The notes under the pieces: generated by a model | What the model was told of the DNA's origin: nothing | Databases searched by the model: none | The model's input: only the letters and a program-made list of their open reading frames with translations | Translations under genes and position numbers: made by a program | NCBI GenBank assembly: GCA_030159075.1 | Contig: BROG01000537.1 | Location: forward strand, 248,001-312,000 | Length of the DNA stretch: 64,000 bases | Source: Atrina japonica | Taxonomy: Eukaryota > Mollusca > Bivalvia > Pterioida > Pinnidae | Direction: 5' to 3' | In this document: positions 1 through 12,419 of the stretch, one piece after another | How positions within the stretch are numbered: position 1 is the stretch's first letter | Layout: every line of letters begins with the position of its first letter

Positions 1-2270
1 ACATTTAAATTAAATATATAATACTGTGAAACATTTTAAGTGTTTTCAGAGTTTTTTTATTTTTAAATCACACTGCCAAAAATACACAGGAACATCTAAT
101 GGTCCCCACCTTGAATCATATATCTTAAACAGTCAAGAAATAGTCAAAAATACTTTCAAGAATAAAGTATGGCAAGGAAATGCAAGAGTGATTCCACAGC
201 AAATTTTCAGGTTATTGAATATCCAAGGGAAATAACCCTTAAAAAAGTCAATTGGAATCCCATGTTATCATACATGTAAATTTTATCAAGCTCCTCTGAG
301 AAAAGCGGATTTGAGAAATGAGGACATGAATGTTCATTTGAATCTCGTTTTATAACACACTCAATCAATTTCCAATGCTGGCAGCCAGTTTAAAATAGTG
401 AAAGAGTAAGCCTGTATATTGTATATTTGTAAAAACATAAAAAAATATGTGAAAATGTTAATATGTCCTATAAGCCTTTTACGGCTTTGGGAAAAAAATA
501 AACTTGAACTTGATGAGACCACCAGCCTATTGGCTTAGGCTCGAACCAGACTCAAACCATTATTACTGTACAATAGCAACACATTAGGCCAAGAGACAGA
601 TGGAAAATGTCTGTACTGGTCAAGGACCAGTAGTTGGCAATGGTGTAATTTTGTGTATAGTATCTACCACGACAATATTTATTTTCTTTGGTCCTTGACC
701 AGTAGAGCCAGTGATTTTCCGTTATCACAGAATCCGCAGAATCACAGACAGAATCACAGAATTAGCAATCTGAAACACAAGGTATTAGATTATGCTGTTT
801 CTTTGTGTAATAAACTTCGTTTCCTTGTTTATTACAATATTTCATCACCTAATTTTGCACCAAAACCTCTATTATAAGCCATATAGGCCTATAGTACTTA
901 GAAATTATTTACCAAATATTTGATCATAAAAAAACATACATCATTACATTTATGTTTTATTTGCTTCCCAATTCAAATCATTCATTAAATTTGTGTGGCA
1001 GACTATTGAAAGTATGATTATGTATCTGTGTATTCTTCATCCAAAGTTTGTATCTTATGAAAAAAGAAAAAAACAAAAAAAACCAAAATTCATCAAAAGT
1101 GAAAACAGAATTGAGGCAAATTTGAAACTGAAAATAACTGGCCCTATGTCTGGTATATTGATATCACCTGTGGATATTATGCCAATGAGGAAGACAGAAA
1201 GAAGTGGCTAAAAGCATGGAGAGGCTAAAGATATCCTACATGAATGACCCACATATTGTGAAATTGTCTAAACAAGAGGCCCAAGAGGGCAAACAGGGCA
1301 AAGGGTACAAAAATTCCCAAAGGAAAAAAGTAGAAGGCATGATGACATCCCATTATATAACCAGCATATAAATAATAATGTTATATCAAAATACAAACAC
1401 ACTATTTTTGGTAGCACAAAATTTATCAATTTACACTTAATATAAGCAAGAGAGAAAAATAAAGGATTTAGAGATGAAAAAGAAAATATGTTGGAGTTGT
1501 CTCTCTTTATCAGTCAATTCATATGTTTAATCAAGCTTATTTAAGATATACATGTAATATTATTGTACTAATCTTAACCCAGAATCAAAATATTTTCCAT
1601 ATTCACAAACTAAATACATGTATGTATATTCAAATTCTAAATGTGTTGCATGGATGCACATGCTTTCAAACAATGCTTAATAATTGTTGACTAAACAGAA
1701 TGTAAGCCATTAAATCATCAAATGAAGAACAAATTTGTCAACAGCTGACTTACAATTAGTGACATGTGTTGTCTAATTCATAACTCTGTTACAATCTTGT
1801 AACATTTCATATTAACTGATTCAAATTTGAGTTCATTATTACTACACCTACGTTGTAACAAAAAATACTAGCTGCAATGTGTGACTGCAATTTTAAAGTA
1901 TTAACTTCAAACGTTTGACTTCAAAATATGTACAATTAGAAATATATTTCTTTTTTGAATACGGTTGAATCATAGAACTCAATTGTAACAATTAAACCTT
2001 ATGACTAATATCTTATACATTACTTTTTTTTTTATCAAAGATTTTCATGATGATAAAGCCCATATCATCCAAGTTAACAGATGCCAATAATTTTTTATAT
2101 TTTTTGGTGTTTACATGGAAACCAAAGCATGTCTAATTACTTTCTGATTATCTTTGGAAATGTCTTACAAGATGAGCCAAAAGAGTGACTGGTACAAACT
2201 ATAAATAAAAAATTATGTTATCAGCCTGTTTGATATTATTTTGATTTTCCATTTTGTACTAATTGCATAT
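1..2270. other. AT-rich non-coding stretch
   Basis: No convincing gene was seen on either strand: the open frames are short, low in complexity and lack domain signatures. The only structured part is a retroelement-like tail at about 460-515, listed separately. If the TOGARAM1 model is right, this is intronic DNA of that minus-strand gene. Confidence 0.5.
460..515 (+). mobile_element. Non-LTR-like 3' tail
   Basis: A small hairpin (aagccttttacggctt, 472-487) is followed by an A-run with AATAAA (497-502) and a short direct repeat (cttgaacttga). A hairpin, poly-A signal and short 3' repeat are the usual end of many invertebrate non-LTR retrotransposons. No reverse transcriptase sequence is visible upstream, so this would be a strongly 5'-truncated copy. 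Confidence 0.35.
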
Positions 2271-2274
2271 CTGA

Positions 2275-2520
2275 TGTACAATAAAAATAAGAGCTATAAA
2301 CAGGCATAAAAAAATCTGATATTCTTATATATTTTGTGATAATAAGGTCAGGTCCAGTGTGGTATCCATATACAAATACAATGTACATGTAGTAAGGTTG
2401 ACTTTATCAATTGCAATTGAAAAAATGCCAAATCTGGGTTTCTTAAGTAATTTTCACAACATATATGGTGGGGCCCCACCGAAAGTTAATTATTATTTTC
2501 AACCTGGTATTACCTGCAAA
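2275..2520 (+). repeat. Dispersed repeat, copy 1
   Basis: About 190 bp match 56565-56755 in the same orientation and order. Shared blocks include ggcataaaaaaa, aataaggtcaggt, cagtgtggtatccatatac and the cctgggtttct region. The two copies lie 54 kb apart, inside the introns or UTR of different genes, so this is an interspersed element and not a local duplication. The family is not recognised. Confidence 0.6.
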
Positions 2521-3650
2521 CAAAATAACATTCCAAAGTGTAAGTAATGGGAATGGTACAATATATATTTCTATATCAGTACATTATCAGTTGAAATAAA
2601 ATTGCCTCTGATTGAGCGTAAACGAATGATCATGCCATTCATGGGGCTGTCACATCAATTACTTTGATCATTGGGAAAAAATTGAAGAGTAAAAAGTTTT
2701 GGATAGGACAACCCAGATTATTTGTTTTATCATTGCTTTACATCATGCCAAGAACATTTCACTCATATGGAAATGTCATCAACTTTAGGTGAAATGTCCA
2801 AATTTGGACCTGTGCTATGGACTGAAGCCACTGCAGAGAGAGTTCTAGTTTTAAGTCTCATTAGAAAGACATGTGATTTTCACTTTTATGCAGGACACTA
2901 TAACTATCAATATCATTTTATGTCTTTAGCATGAACAAGTGCCTGGAATCTAACCTGAGACCTTCAACTTGCGAATGATGATTAGACAGTGTTAGATAGC
3001 TCATATAAACATGTATAATGAAGTTTAAGATGAACAGGTTTTTAACTGCTATATAAAGTTTACAAATACATGTAACAATGACCTACTTTGTGACAATGTA
3101 TTGAGGGAATTACTGAATACCTCTAATTACAGCTATACTAAGGCAAAACATAAAATATTCTCTGTTTGCTGTTTACCGACTCTATCCTTTTAGATAGGGA
3201 AATTATTTTATTTTATTGGAAATTTTTCTGGTTGGGTATAGTAGCATATGTACTGAAATTATTTTCTGTTTTATTTTATTAAGGACAATTTTTTCTGACA
3301 GGAGAAGAGAGAGGTTATTTGTGAAATTTAAGTTAGGTTCATGGAATACGATGCAGATATTCTGTATGTCAGTGTTCTCTCGCATAGTATGGTACTGATG
3401 TCATCCGTGTGCACGTCGCAGCAGTTTTCATTTTCTGTACGTGATTATTTGTAAATGTATACATGAAAAATACAAAGAATAAATATATTGTAAATAAGGA
3501 CACAGTTAAAATACTTGCCATCAAAATGTCACCTTGAGACAGACAGGAGTGTTTAAGAGAGAGGTTATAGTTGTGAAAATTTCAACAAGTTTTCACATAG
3601 GTTCATTGTCAGAGTATAAATAAAATAAATAAAAAAATGCAGATATTCTG
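2521..3650. other. Non-coding stretch
   Basis: No coding signature, RNA gene or named repeat was seen. The open frames at 2722-2934 and 3203-3398 overlap on both strands and show no domain pattern. Confidence 0.45.
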
Positions 3651-3654
3651 GAAT

Positions 3655-4640
3655 CTATCTGTAGATATGTCAGTGTTCAGTACTGGATATTTCCCAGAAA
3701 TTTCAGATAGCACCATGTATAGACCTCAGTATTGGATATAAATAATTCTGTCTCATTAACTGTATAGCGTCACTGGCCCTGCCTCCACAGTACGCAGCAG
3801 TCATTAACTGTATAGACCTCAGTACTGCTATAACGTTCTGTTTTGTTTATCACTGGATACTTTCGTGATCATTAACTGTTTGTACATGTATGCACTAGAA
3901 CATTATCATTAAAAAGTCAAAATAAAATATACCAAAGACATTTATAGATTACTGATATATTGTACACCACAATTTTATCTATCAGACACTTCTCATTAAC
4001 TAAATGGTCTCATTAATTTCACTACTGGATATTTGTTCACTACTGGTTGCACCAGTTAAAAAGACTTGATACTTCTCATTAACTGTACTACAAACTTCAG
4101 AAGCTCAACTTCCTCACCTCTTCCAACTATAGGCAACTTCTCACTGTCACAATGACAAGGCAGTGGATACTCTCATTAATTGTTAGACCTCACTAGTAAC
4201 TGGTGAATGGTGCTGACTAGTAACATAGTCTGGTGTTTTAAAATGTATAGAAACTACTTCATTAACTGGACCTCACTACTGGATACCACTCAATAACTTT
4301 TTATATATTAACTGTTCTCATGGATACTCTCAAAATTAGAGAAATAGACCTGACAACTGGGTATATGACCTCACTACTAGATACTTCTTACTGTAAGAAA
4401 ACTACTGGTGTATAAACTACTGGATACTTCATTGTATAGACCTTCATTTTACTGTATAGATTTGATATCGTTTTTGTATAGACCTGAAACTGATTAACGT
4501 ATTTTGACTGGATAATTAACTGTATAGACCACACTTAAATCAAAAATAACCTGACAACTGGATACTCTCATTAACTGGAGATAACTCTTATGTAACTGTG
4601 TCACCACGATTTTATTGTTTGTGTATAGAACATTATCTCC
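3655..4640. repeat. Satellite interleaved with another sequence
   Basis: Pieces of the 35-bp satellite (ctcattaactgtatagacc, then actactggatac) alternate with blocks of a second sequence. From about 4029 those blocks follow, in order, the repeat-free segment at 21049-21440. Examples are agaagctcaacttcc, ggtgttttaaaatg, aaattagagaaata, and the block around taactcttatgtaactgt. The result reads as one sequence cut up by satellite fragments. It could be real invasion or gene conversion, or an assembly consensus that merged reads from an unstable array. Confidence 0.7.
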
Positions 4641-6770
4641 CTTTAACAACACCACTGGACTAACTGTATAGACCTCATACTTTTCATTAACTGTATAATG
4701 GACCTCAGTACTGGGATACTTCTAACTTTAACTGTATAGACCTGACTACTGGTATACCTCTGGATATCATTAACTGTATAGACCTCTGTATAGACCTACT
4801 AATGGACCTCACTACTGGATACTCTGTATAGACCTGACTACTGGATACTCTCATTAACTGTATAGACCTCACTACTGGATACTCTCATTAACTGTATAGA
4901 CCCGGATACATTACTGTATAGACCTCACCACTGGATACTTCTCATTAACTGTATGTATATACCAGACTACTACTGGATACTTTCTCACCTCACGACTGGT
5001 ATTAAGATCTGATGACTGGATACTGTCATTAACTGTATAGACCTGACTATAGATACTTCCACCTGACTACTGGGACCTCATACTGGATACTGCTCACTGA
5101 CTACTGGATAATAACTGTATAGACCTGACCCCAACTGGTATACTCTCATTATAACTGTATACTGGACTTCTCATTAACTGTCTACTGGATACTTCTCATT
5201 AACTGTATAGACTAGTGGATACTTCTCATTAACTACTTCTCATTGGCTACTGGACACTTCTCATTAACTGTATAGACCTCACGACTGGATACTCTCATTA
5301 ACTTATAGACCTGACTACTGGATACCACCACTCAATGGATACTCTCATTAACTGTATAGACCTCACTACTGGATACTCTCATTAACTGTATAGATCACCA
5401 GACCTGTATGACTACTGGATACTCTCATTCATTAACTTATGTATAGACTCCTGTATAGACAACTGGATACTCTCATTAACTGTATAGACTGGATACTCAC
5501 TGTTGACTGGATAACTGTTCTCACTATTAACTGTCAATAGACCTAACATTAAGTGGACTGGATACTCTCATTAACTTATAGTATAGACCCCCACTACTAC
5601 TGGATACTCTCATTAACTGTTAGACCTCATTAACTGTATAGACCTAACTAATGGATACTCTCATTAACTGTATAGACCTCACTACTGGATACCACTCATT
5701 AACTGTATAGACCACGACTGGATTAACTTCTCTATTAACTCTCATAGACATAACTGTATAGACCTGACTACTGGATACTTCTCATTAACTGTATAGACCT
5801 CACTCATTAACTGTATAGACCTCACTACTGGATACTTCTCATTAACTGTATAGACCTGACTACTGGATACTTCTCATTAACTGTATAGACCTCACCACTG
5901 GATACTTCTCATTAACTGTATAGACCTCACTACTGGATACTGCTCAATAATTGTATAGTGGATCTGACTACTGGATACTCTCATTAACTGTATAGACCTC
6001 ATCACATTAACTGGATCACTAGTGCTCATTTATAACTGATACTTCTCATTAACTGTATAGACCTCACTACTGGATCACCACTGGATCTCAATAACTGTAC
6101 CTCACGACTGGACCTGACAACTACTGGATATTCATTAACATTAACTGTATAGACCTCACGACTGGATACTCTCATTAACTGTATGACTGATGACTGGATA
6201 CTAGACCTCTACTGGATACCATTGTATAGATAGACATTAACTCACTGATGACTGGATATACTCTCACTTTATACATTAACTGTATACCTGACCTGGATAC
6301 TACTGGATACTTCTCAACCTACTACTGTATAGACCCTACTGGATACCACTCACTACCTGATGACTGGATACTCTCTAATAGACCTCACCACTAACTGTAT
6401 AGATCTGGACTACTGAATACTGGATTTTCATTAGACCACACTGTATAGACCTCACTAGTGGATACTTCTCATTAACTGTATAGACCTCACCACTGGATAC
6501 TTCTCATTAACTGTATAGACCTCACTACTGGATACTTCTCAATAACTGTATAGACCTCACGACTGGATACTTCTAACTGTATAGACCTGACAACTAGATA
6601 TTCTCATTAACTGTATAGACCTGATGACTGGATACTGTCATTAACTGTATAGACCTGACTACTGGATACTTCTCATTAACTGTATAGACCTGATGACTGG
6701 ATACTTCTCATTAACTGTATAGACCTCACTACTGGATACTTCTCATTAACTTGTAAACCTGACAACTTAA
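4640..6770. repeat. 35-bp satellite array
   Basis: This is a long tandem array with a unit of about 35 bp (34 bp when one T is missing). It reads ctcattaactgtatagacct followed by cactactggatactt; cacgactgg, gatgactgg and caccactgg variants are common. Many units are truncated or fused, so the register breaks often, while 5760-5980 and 6430-6760 are regular. There is no spacer diversity, so it is not CRISPR-like. It sits in the presumed first intron of TOGARAM1. Confidence 0.95.
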
Positions 6771-7730
6771 TAATGCTCCACTAGCTGTTTGAACCCAACA
6801 ACTAGGTAAAATTATTAAAATACTGATACAGAGGAACCTGTCTTGAAAGACCTCTCCATGAAAAAATCAATTGATCTTCTAAATAAAGTGAAACCTGTCT
6901 TCAGAGAATTATAAATGATTATTATTTTTTATCATGATTGATATAGCAGAATAGATTGTTACAAATACCTCAATGTCATATTGTTTTTGCATTCAAATTC
7001 TGTTGTGTACTTTGTGATTGGGAGTTCTATGCCAAATTGAAGTAGAAAAATTCATCTGTAAGTTTGTTTTAATTCTTGCCCCATTAAGTAAACCAGAAAC
7101 ACTAAATGTAAATGCAATGTTCATGGCCTTCTAGTACGGTACTACATTTCACATGACATTAAAACTATAAATTCATATGAGCTAAACTATGTACAAAGTC
7201 AACATTATTATTTACTTTTAAAATCCCTTTAGGCCTTGGCAATGTCATTAGAAATTAAAATTTTATTACTACACTTGGGTGGGGTCCATTTAAAAACAAA
7301 TAATAACAACATTGACAGCTCGAGCTGAAATTACATGTACAAAATTGTACAGTAAAAAAATATGTAAATTCTCAAATTATTGCCATTCTTTCAACAATGC
7401 CACATTTTTAGCAACATTTTCACTGCTATTTGATATTCTTTTTATAACTCCATTCACCACTCTATTTTTATAGTATAATCCATAACCTGGTGGGGGTGGA
7501 GTCCTGTGAACCCTTTCTTGACCTGGACAAGTTTAAATATTCGGTAATAAAGCATCACATTAAAATAATTACACTGACTAGAGAAATCTTTTCTACTCAA
7601 GCCATACATGCCATACGTAAGAGTATCCAGTGAGGATTAAACAGTTTCCTGTGCAGCTTGTTATAATCAAAAAGTGACTAGAATCATCTGTATGATAATC
7701 CTACCATTCTGTGTGAATCAGACAATAAAA
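6771..7730. other. Non-coding stretch after the satellite
   Basis: No gene or named repeat was seen. A short inverted piece of the satellite (gagtatccagtgagg, near 7621-7635) is the only link to the array. Confidence 0.4.
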
Positions 7731-8059
7731 ATAGAGATCCCAAGAGGGATCTTGGTGTCCTCCATCGAATTTTCTTCATTTGATCTATGACAGACTCTTC
7801 TTTTCTATTATTTTGTGGCTCAACAATGAATTTGAACTGAAACCTAAAAATTTGTCAAGTGCTTTCTATCAAGATTATAGTAATACCAAACATAAAGTGT
7901 TATAATCCAAGACAGCTTAACAATACCTGAAAAGTGAAAAGTGAAAATGCTGGACATTACCTGCAGTTAGTAAAACAAGAATTACACATAATGATATGTC
8001 TCCCTGTTCCCTGCTTTGATATCAAATGTAGCACAGTCTCCCCATAACAATCAATAATA

Positions 8060-8170
8060 TACAGTAAAACCTGCTTTAGCAACCACCTGAGTATAAAGAA
8101 CCCCTGAACACACAGTTTTTTGCTCTCCCAAATAGTACCATTTGTGTACAAGACCACCTCCATACAAAGA
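8060..8170 (+). mobile_element. Pogo-like MITE fragment
   Basis: It starts with tacagtaaaacctgctttag and carries the internal block ccatttgtgtacaagaccacc. Both match, in reverse complement, the complete MITE at 37649-37869. The right end is lost where the 125-bp tandem array begins. Confidence 0.6.
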
Positions 8171-8880
8171 GTTTTGTTGTTTCATTGTATATGGATTAAG
8201 GATGGGGCTTTGAATGGTTATTAAGTTATAAGCAAAAATATAAATTCTAGGGGATGGGGCAGGATCCACACATGCACCACAAAATGTGTCTCCCCATAAT
8301 AATCCAAAATATATATGGTTTAAGGATGGGTCTGTGAACAGTTTTTAAGTTATAAGTAAAAAATATATATTTCAGTGGGTGGGGCAGGACCACCATACAC
8401 CAATTAATGTGTTTCTTAATAATGATCAATAATATATATGATTTAATGGTGGGGCTGTGAATAATTTTTAAGTTATTAGCAAAAATATAAATTCAAGGGG
8501 TGGGACAGGACCCACATATGTACCACTAAATGTGTCTCCTCATAACAATCCAAAATATATATGGTTTAAGGGTGGAGCTGTAAACAGTTTTTAAGTTATA
8601 AGTAAAACTATATGCCGTATTTTAGAGGTTGGGGCAGGACTCACATGACACCCCCACCCCCCCACCCACCACTAAATATGCTTCCCAATAATGATCGATA
8701 ATATATATGGTTTAAGGGTGGGGCTGTGAACAGTTTTTAAGGTTTAAATAAAAATATAAATTTAAGGATGTGGGCAGGAACCCCTAATGACCTTATCATA
8801 CACCAATGAATGTGTCTACCCATAACAATCAAGAATATATATGGCTTTTATATAAAGGTAATCAAGTGAATGGTTTTCAA
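8165..8880. repeat. Tandem array, about 125-bp unit, ~6 copies
   Basis: The block atatatatgg(t)ttaagg, then gtggggctgtgaa, tttttaagttataag and gggtggggcaggac recurs near 8187, 8313, 8437, 8561, 8705 and 8838. The unit is about 120-140 bp and the copies have diverged. A poly-C-rich insertion expands the copy near 8645. The minus-strand open frames here (8051-8429) are artefacts of the repeat. Confidence 0.85.
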
Positions 8881-8884
8881 GAAA

Positions 8885-9360
8885 TACATAAACTTTAATT
8901 ATCAAAATCCAAGATGGTTGCCTGGCAGTGATTTTGTGATCCAACCCTCCTGAAAATATACAGTGCACAACTAGACCTCAAGGAGAACATATACCGGTAT
9001 GTCAAATTTCATAAAGGTCCATTCAGTACTTTCTCAGAAATAGCAATAACAAACTTTAATTGTCAAAGTCCAAGATGGCCATCTGGCCACCATTTTGTGA
9101 TCCAACCCCATTGAAAATATACACTGCACAACTAGACATCAAAGAGAACCTGTATGCCAAATTTCATAAAGATCCCTTGAGTACATTCTGAGAAGTAGCA
9201 ATAACAAACTTCAATTGTCAAAATGCAAGATAGCCACCTGGCAGCCATTTTGTAATCCAACCCTCCTGAAAATGTACACTGCACAACGAGACCTAAAGGA
9301 GAACCTATATGTCAAATTTCATAAAGATTTAGTAATTTCTGAACAATAGCGCTAACAATA
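8885..9360. repeat. Tandem array, about 155-bp unit, 3 copies
   Basis: Three successive copies begin with aactttaattgtcaaa(a/g)t near 8890, 9053 and 9208. Each then carries ccaagatgg, ccattttgtgatccaaccc, actgcacaactagac and catgccaaatttcataaag-type blocks. They probably belong to the larger composite element. Confidence 0.8.
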
Positions 9361-9445
9361 ATTGTTTGAGGACAGACTGAAGACAGTCCATGGACGGAGG
9401 GCAATTTGAATAGCTCACCATCTGTTAATGGTGGCCTAAAAACCA

Positions 9446-10985
9446 CAGAAGCTGGAAATTTTATCTGTAATAAACAAGAGTTAAACTTCTGAATGTTGGA
9501 TTTGATCTGTATTTGACTCTCGATTTTAACTTACTGATAAAATTTCCAGCTCCCGTGATGAACCAGACTTTTGACGAGGACAAAGAAATTAATAAAAGAA
9601 ACGATAACATGTCATAACAAAAGAAATAAACAAAAGAAGAGTAGGCTGCTTTTAGTTTTTGCTACACACTCTGGGAGCTCTTAGTCTTTTGCAGTCTGGG
9701 ATTAAACAAACATTTGAAAAACGGTTAAAAAATATTAAAATGGATTTGAAAATAAATGCAATACTGCATGTATACAATTGCAAAAGAAGAAATGTCATTC
9801 ACAAACTTTAAACCATTACTCCTTAAATGAACTGGTGATGCCAAATGTTTCAATAAAAGTCTGTAAATCTAATAATCAGTGTTGTTATATTTCATTGTAA
9901 AAGGCAAAATGACGTTCTTTTAAAAAATACAGTATCAAAAATTGTGGCCAGTAAAATTTCTGGTGGCCATCGGATTGTTTTAGTTTACTGGCCAATTAGA
10001 GAGTAATTTTAATTATGTAGTAGAGTCCTGTGTTGTCCTGTTTTCTGTTCATTCAAGATATATCTATTATTCAAAAGAATGACAACTTTATTTTTTTTCC
10101 AGATGCAGGAAACACGATATACAGACTTGCCAACCTTTTGAAATGAATAAAAGGAAGGCAATGCCCAGCGGTGGAGTCGCAAATTTTTTGGCCACTTTTT
10201 ACCGCAAGATTGAGAACCTTTAAAACTATTGGGTATAATTTGTTGTCACTGTTATTAGATCCATTTCTTGATATACTAAATGGTTCACACTTCATCAATT
10301 CACAAGTTGATCTTTAAGTTTCTGTTACCATTTCTTTAACAATTTAGTTTTAGTTAATCCACATGCACATGCTTTGAATCTGAAAACAGAGACTTGAAAA
10401 AATTGCCAATTTTTCAGTAGAGTTGAGAGGTATATTTTTCTATATGACAAGTGAGATAAAGAGACACTCAGCCCTTAATACGGACAATTATTACTTGACG
10501 TACAAAATTAATCCATAGTCCTATGTGACTGAATACTGCTTGCCAATTTTTATGTTTACTTCGGGCCATGTGGGCTTTAAATATCATTTATCCCGCCATG
10601 GGGAGAGTATGGATACATGTATGTCTCACCTTTCTTACTTTTTATTATGCAATTATATGTTTCAATTGCAAAGTACTCAGATAAAAATGTTTGATCCCAT
10701 CTGTCTTTCTTTTTAATTGACATGACACATTTCCATTTATATTGGAAGCCATTTTCAATCCAAGCAGTTAACAGATCATAAAAACGCTTAACATTAGGTA
10801 AAACAATAGTTTATTCCAAACGCTTAAAGACTGGTTGTGAGGTTGTGGGTAATACTAATATACTGAAACGAAAATGGACCAAAATTTTTTACATGTATAA
10901 ACTCCTGATTTAAAAAAAAAAAAGGATCATAATTAAAAACATATATATAGGCAGGAGGAGAAGGTTAAAATTGGAAGGTTTCTGT
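9446..10985. other. Non-coding stretch
   Basis: Nothing recognisable was seen. The 10071-10298 minus frame and 10525-10716 plus frame show no domain pattern or splice context worth calling. Confidence 0.4.
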
Positions 10986-10989
10986 TAAC

Positions 10990-12310
10990 AAGAGGCCCAT
11001 GGGCCACATCACTCACCTGAACTGTGTTGGTACCTTACAAATATGGGAATCTCAAATTTACGAATTATTACTCCTTGGGAGTGGAGGAGACTTGAAAATG
11101 AATGAAAATGACAAAGCTGGGAAAGATGTCAAAAACATGTCAAAAATTTATTTTTGAATTTATTCCAAAAACAGGAAATTGAATCATGCATCCATTAAAA
11201 ACACTCAGATGCAATTAGTTTTTCAATCCATGCAGCAATTCTGGAAAAGACTTTCAAAGAGGGATACCATTTGAGACCTATTTTGCCCATCCTTGATCCA
11301 CCTCTGAGTCAATCTGGTAAAAAAACATAGACTTGTAAGGGGAACTTGGATACCATACTTACTTCCTTTATCCTTCAGAGGTTTTGAAGAACAGGTATGT
11401 GAAAAAATGCCCCCTCCTTCTTTTTACAGTTTTAAAAATTCATTAAAAATGTCAAAAGACTAGATTTTGGAAAAATTCTTTTAGGAAAGCATTTATCTGC
11501 CTTATTACATGTAAAACACTTTAAATAAATGCATCATGATGAATAAATGAGGATGAAATCAAAGAAATCATACCAAAATAAATGTGTAAAAAGATGTCCA
11601 AAACACCTCAATTTTTTTTTTCTATTTCTAAAAAATTGACAAACTTTAATCATACATCTATCTATGTAGATCGCTCATATACAATTAGTTTTTCAATCCA
11701 TGCAGCGGTTCTGGATAAGCTTTCTAAAGAAGGGAAACCCCCCCCCCCGACCACTTCTGCCCCACCCTAGATCCACCCCTAGACTGATCTGACTGAAATA
11801 AACAAACTTGGTAAGGACCTTGAGTACTTGCTTCCTATAAAGTTTCATCAAAATCCCTTAAGGGGAATTGGAGGAGAAGTTGAAAATGTGGAAAATTACA
11901 GTACACACATACATGTACACATACCCTTTATTTTTGCAGTCTTACAAAATTCATAAAAAGTTTAAAAATTAAATTTCAGCAAAATTCTTTCAGGAAAGCA
12001 TTTATATAGATCTACCAAACCTCAGTTAAAACACTTAAAATCAAAGAAATCATACAATAATGTTTGATTTCAACAAAATTTACAAACTTGAAGCATACAT
12101 CTATGTAGATCACTCAGATACAATTAGTTTTTCAATTTATGCAGCAGTTCTGGAGGAGAAAATTTTTAAAGAGGGTTACACCCTGGAGCCTCTATTTTGT
12201 CCTACCCTGGATCCACCCCTGGACTGATCTATAAAGTTTCATCAAAATCCATTCAGCGGTTTTGGAGAAGAAGTCAAAATGTGAAAAGTTAACAAACAGA
12301 AAACACCGCC
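10990..12310 (+). repeat. Hairpin-headed interspersed element, copy A
   Basis: It starts with aacaagaggcccatgggcc (a perfect ggcccatgggcc palindrome), then atcactcacctgaactgtgt. An internal module recurs at about 11150-11290, 11620-11770 and 12070-12220. Each module has gaatcatacatc-like, acaattagtttttcaat, gcagcggttctgga and ctggatccacccct blocks, so the element has tandem modules of about 440-490 bp. The same family lies in minus orientation at 39172-40418 and in plus orientation at 58945-60545. No transposase frame survives. I associate this family with bivalve genomes but cannot name it. Confidence 0.7.
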
Positions 12311-12379
12311 AAACACGAATGACCAGACATATTCTGCGGTTTTGACACCAACTTATAGGTGGGTCAACAGCAAATCCAA

Positions 12380-12399
12380 AGATTTTGGGCCCAAAATCT
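12380..12399. repeat. Perfect 20-bp palindrome
   Basis: agattttgggcccaaaatct is its own reverse complement. It lies just after the interspersed element that ends near 12310. No function is implied. Confidence 0.8.
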
Positions 12400-12419
12400 A
12401 CCTCCAATTTATAGGCAAA

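Larger units (their letters stand above)
7735..9445 (+). repeat. Composite interspersed element
   Basis: The stretch opens with a perfect small hairpin (gatcccaagagggatc, near 7735-7752). It ends near 9360-9440 with gacagactgaagacagtcca, tggacggagggc and tagctcacc. Similar hairpin heads and acggacgg/agctcacc tails mark the other large repeats at 10990, 39172-40418 and 58945. Inside lie a pogo-like MITE fragment and two different tandem arrays. That these belong to one element is inference from the matching ends. Confidence 0.4.

Noticed and set aside
5004..6260. ctgatga inside satellite variants as hammerhead cores
   Set aside because: The variants continue as ctgatgactggatac with no GAA(A) core or pairing helices; they are satellite variants by chance.
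4640..6770. CRISPR-like array
   Set aside because: Units are contiguous with no unique spacers, and the context is an animal genome: satellite DNA.
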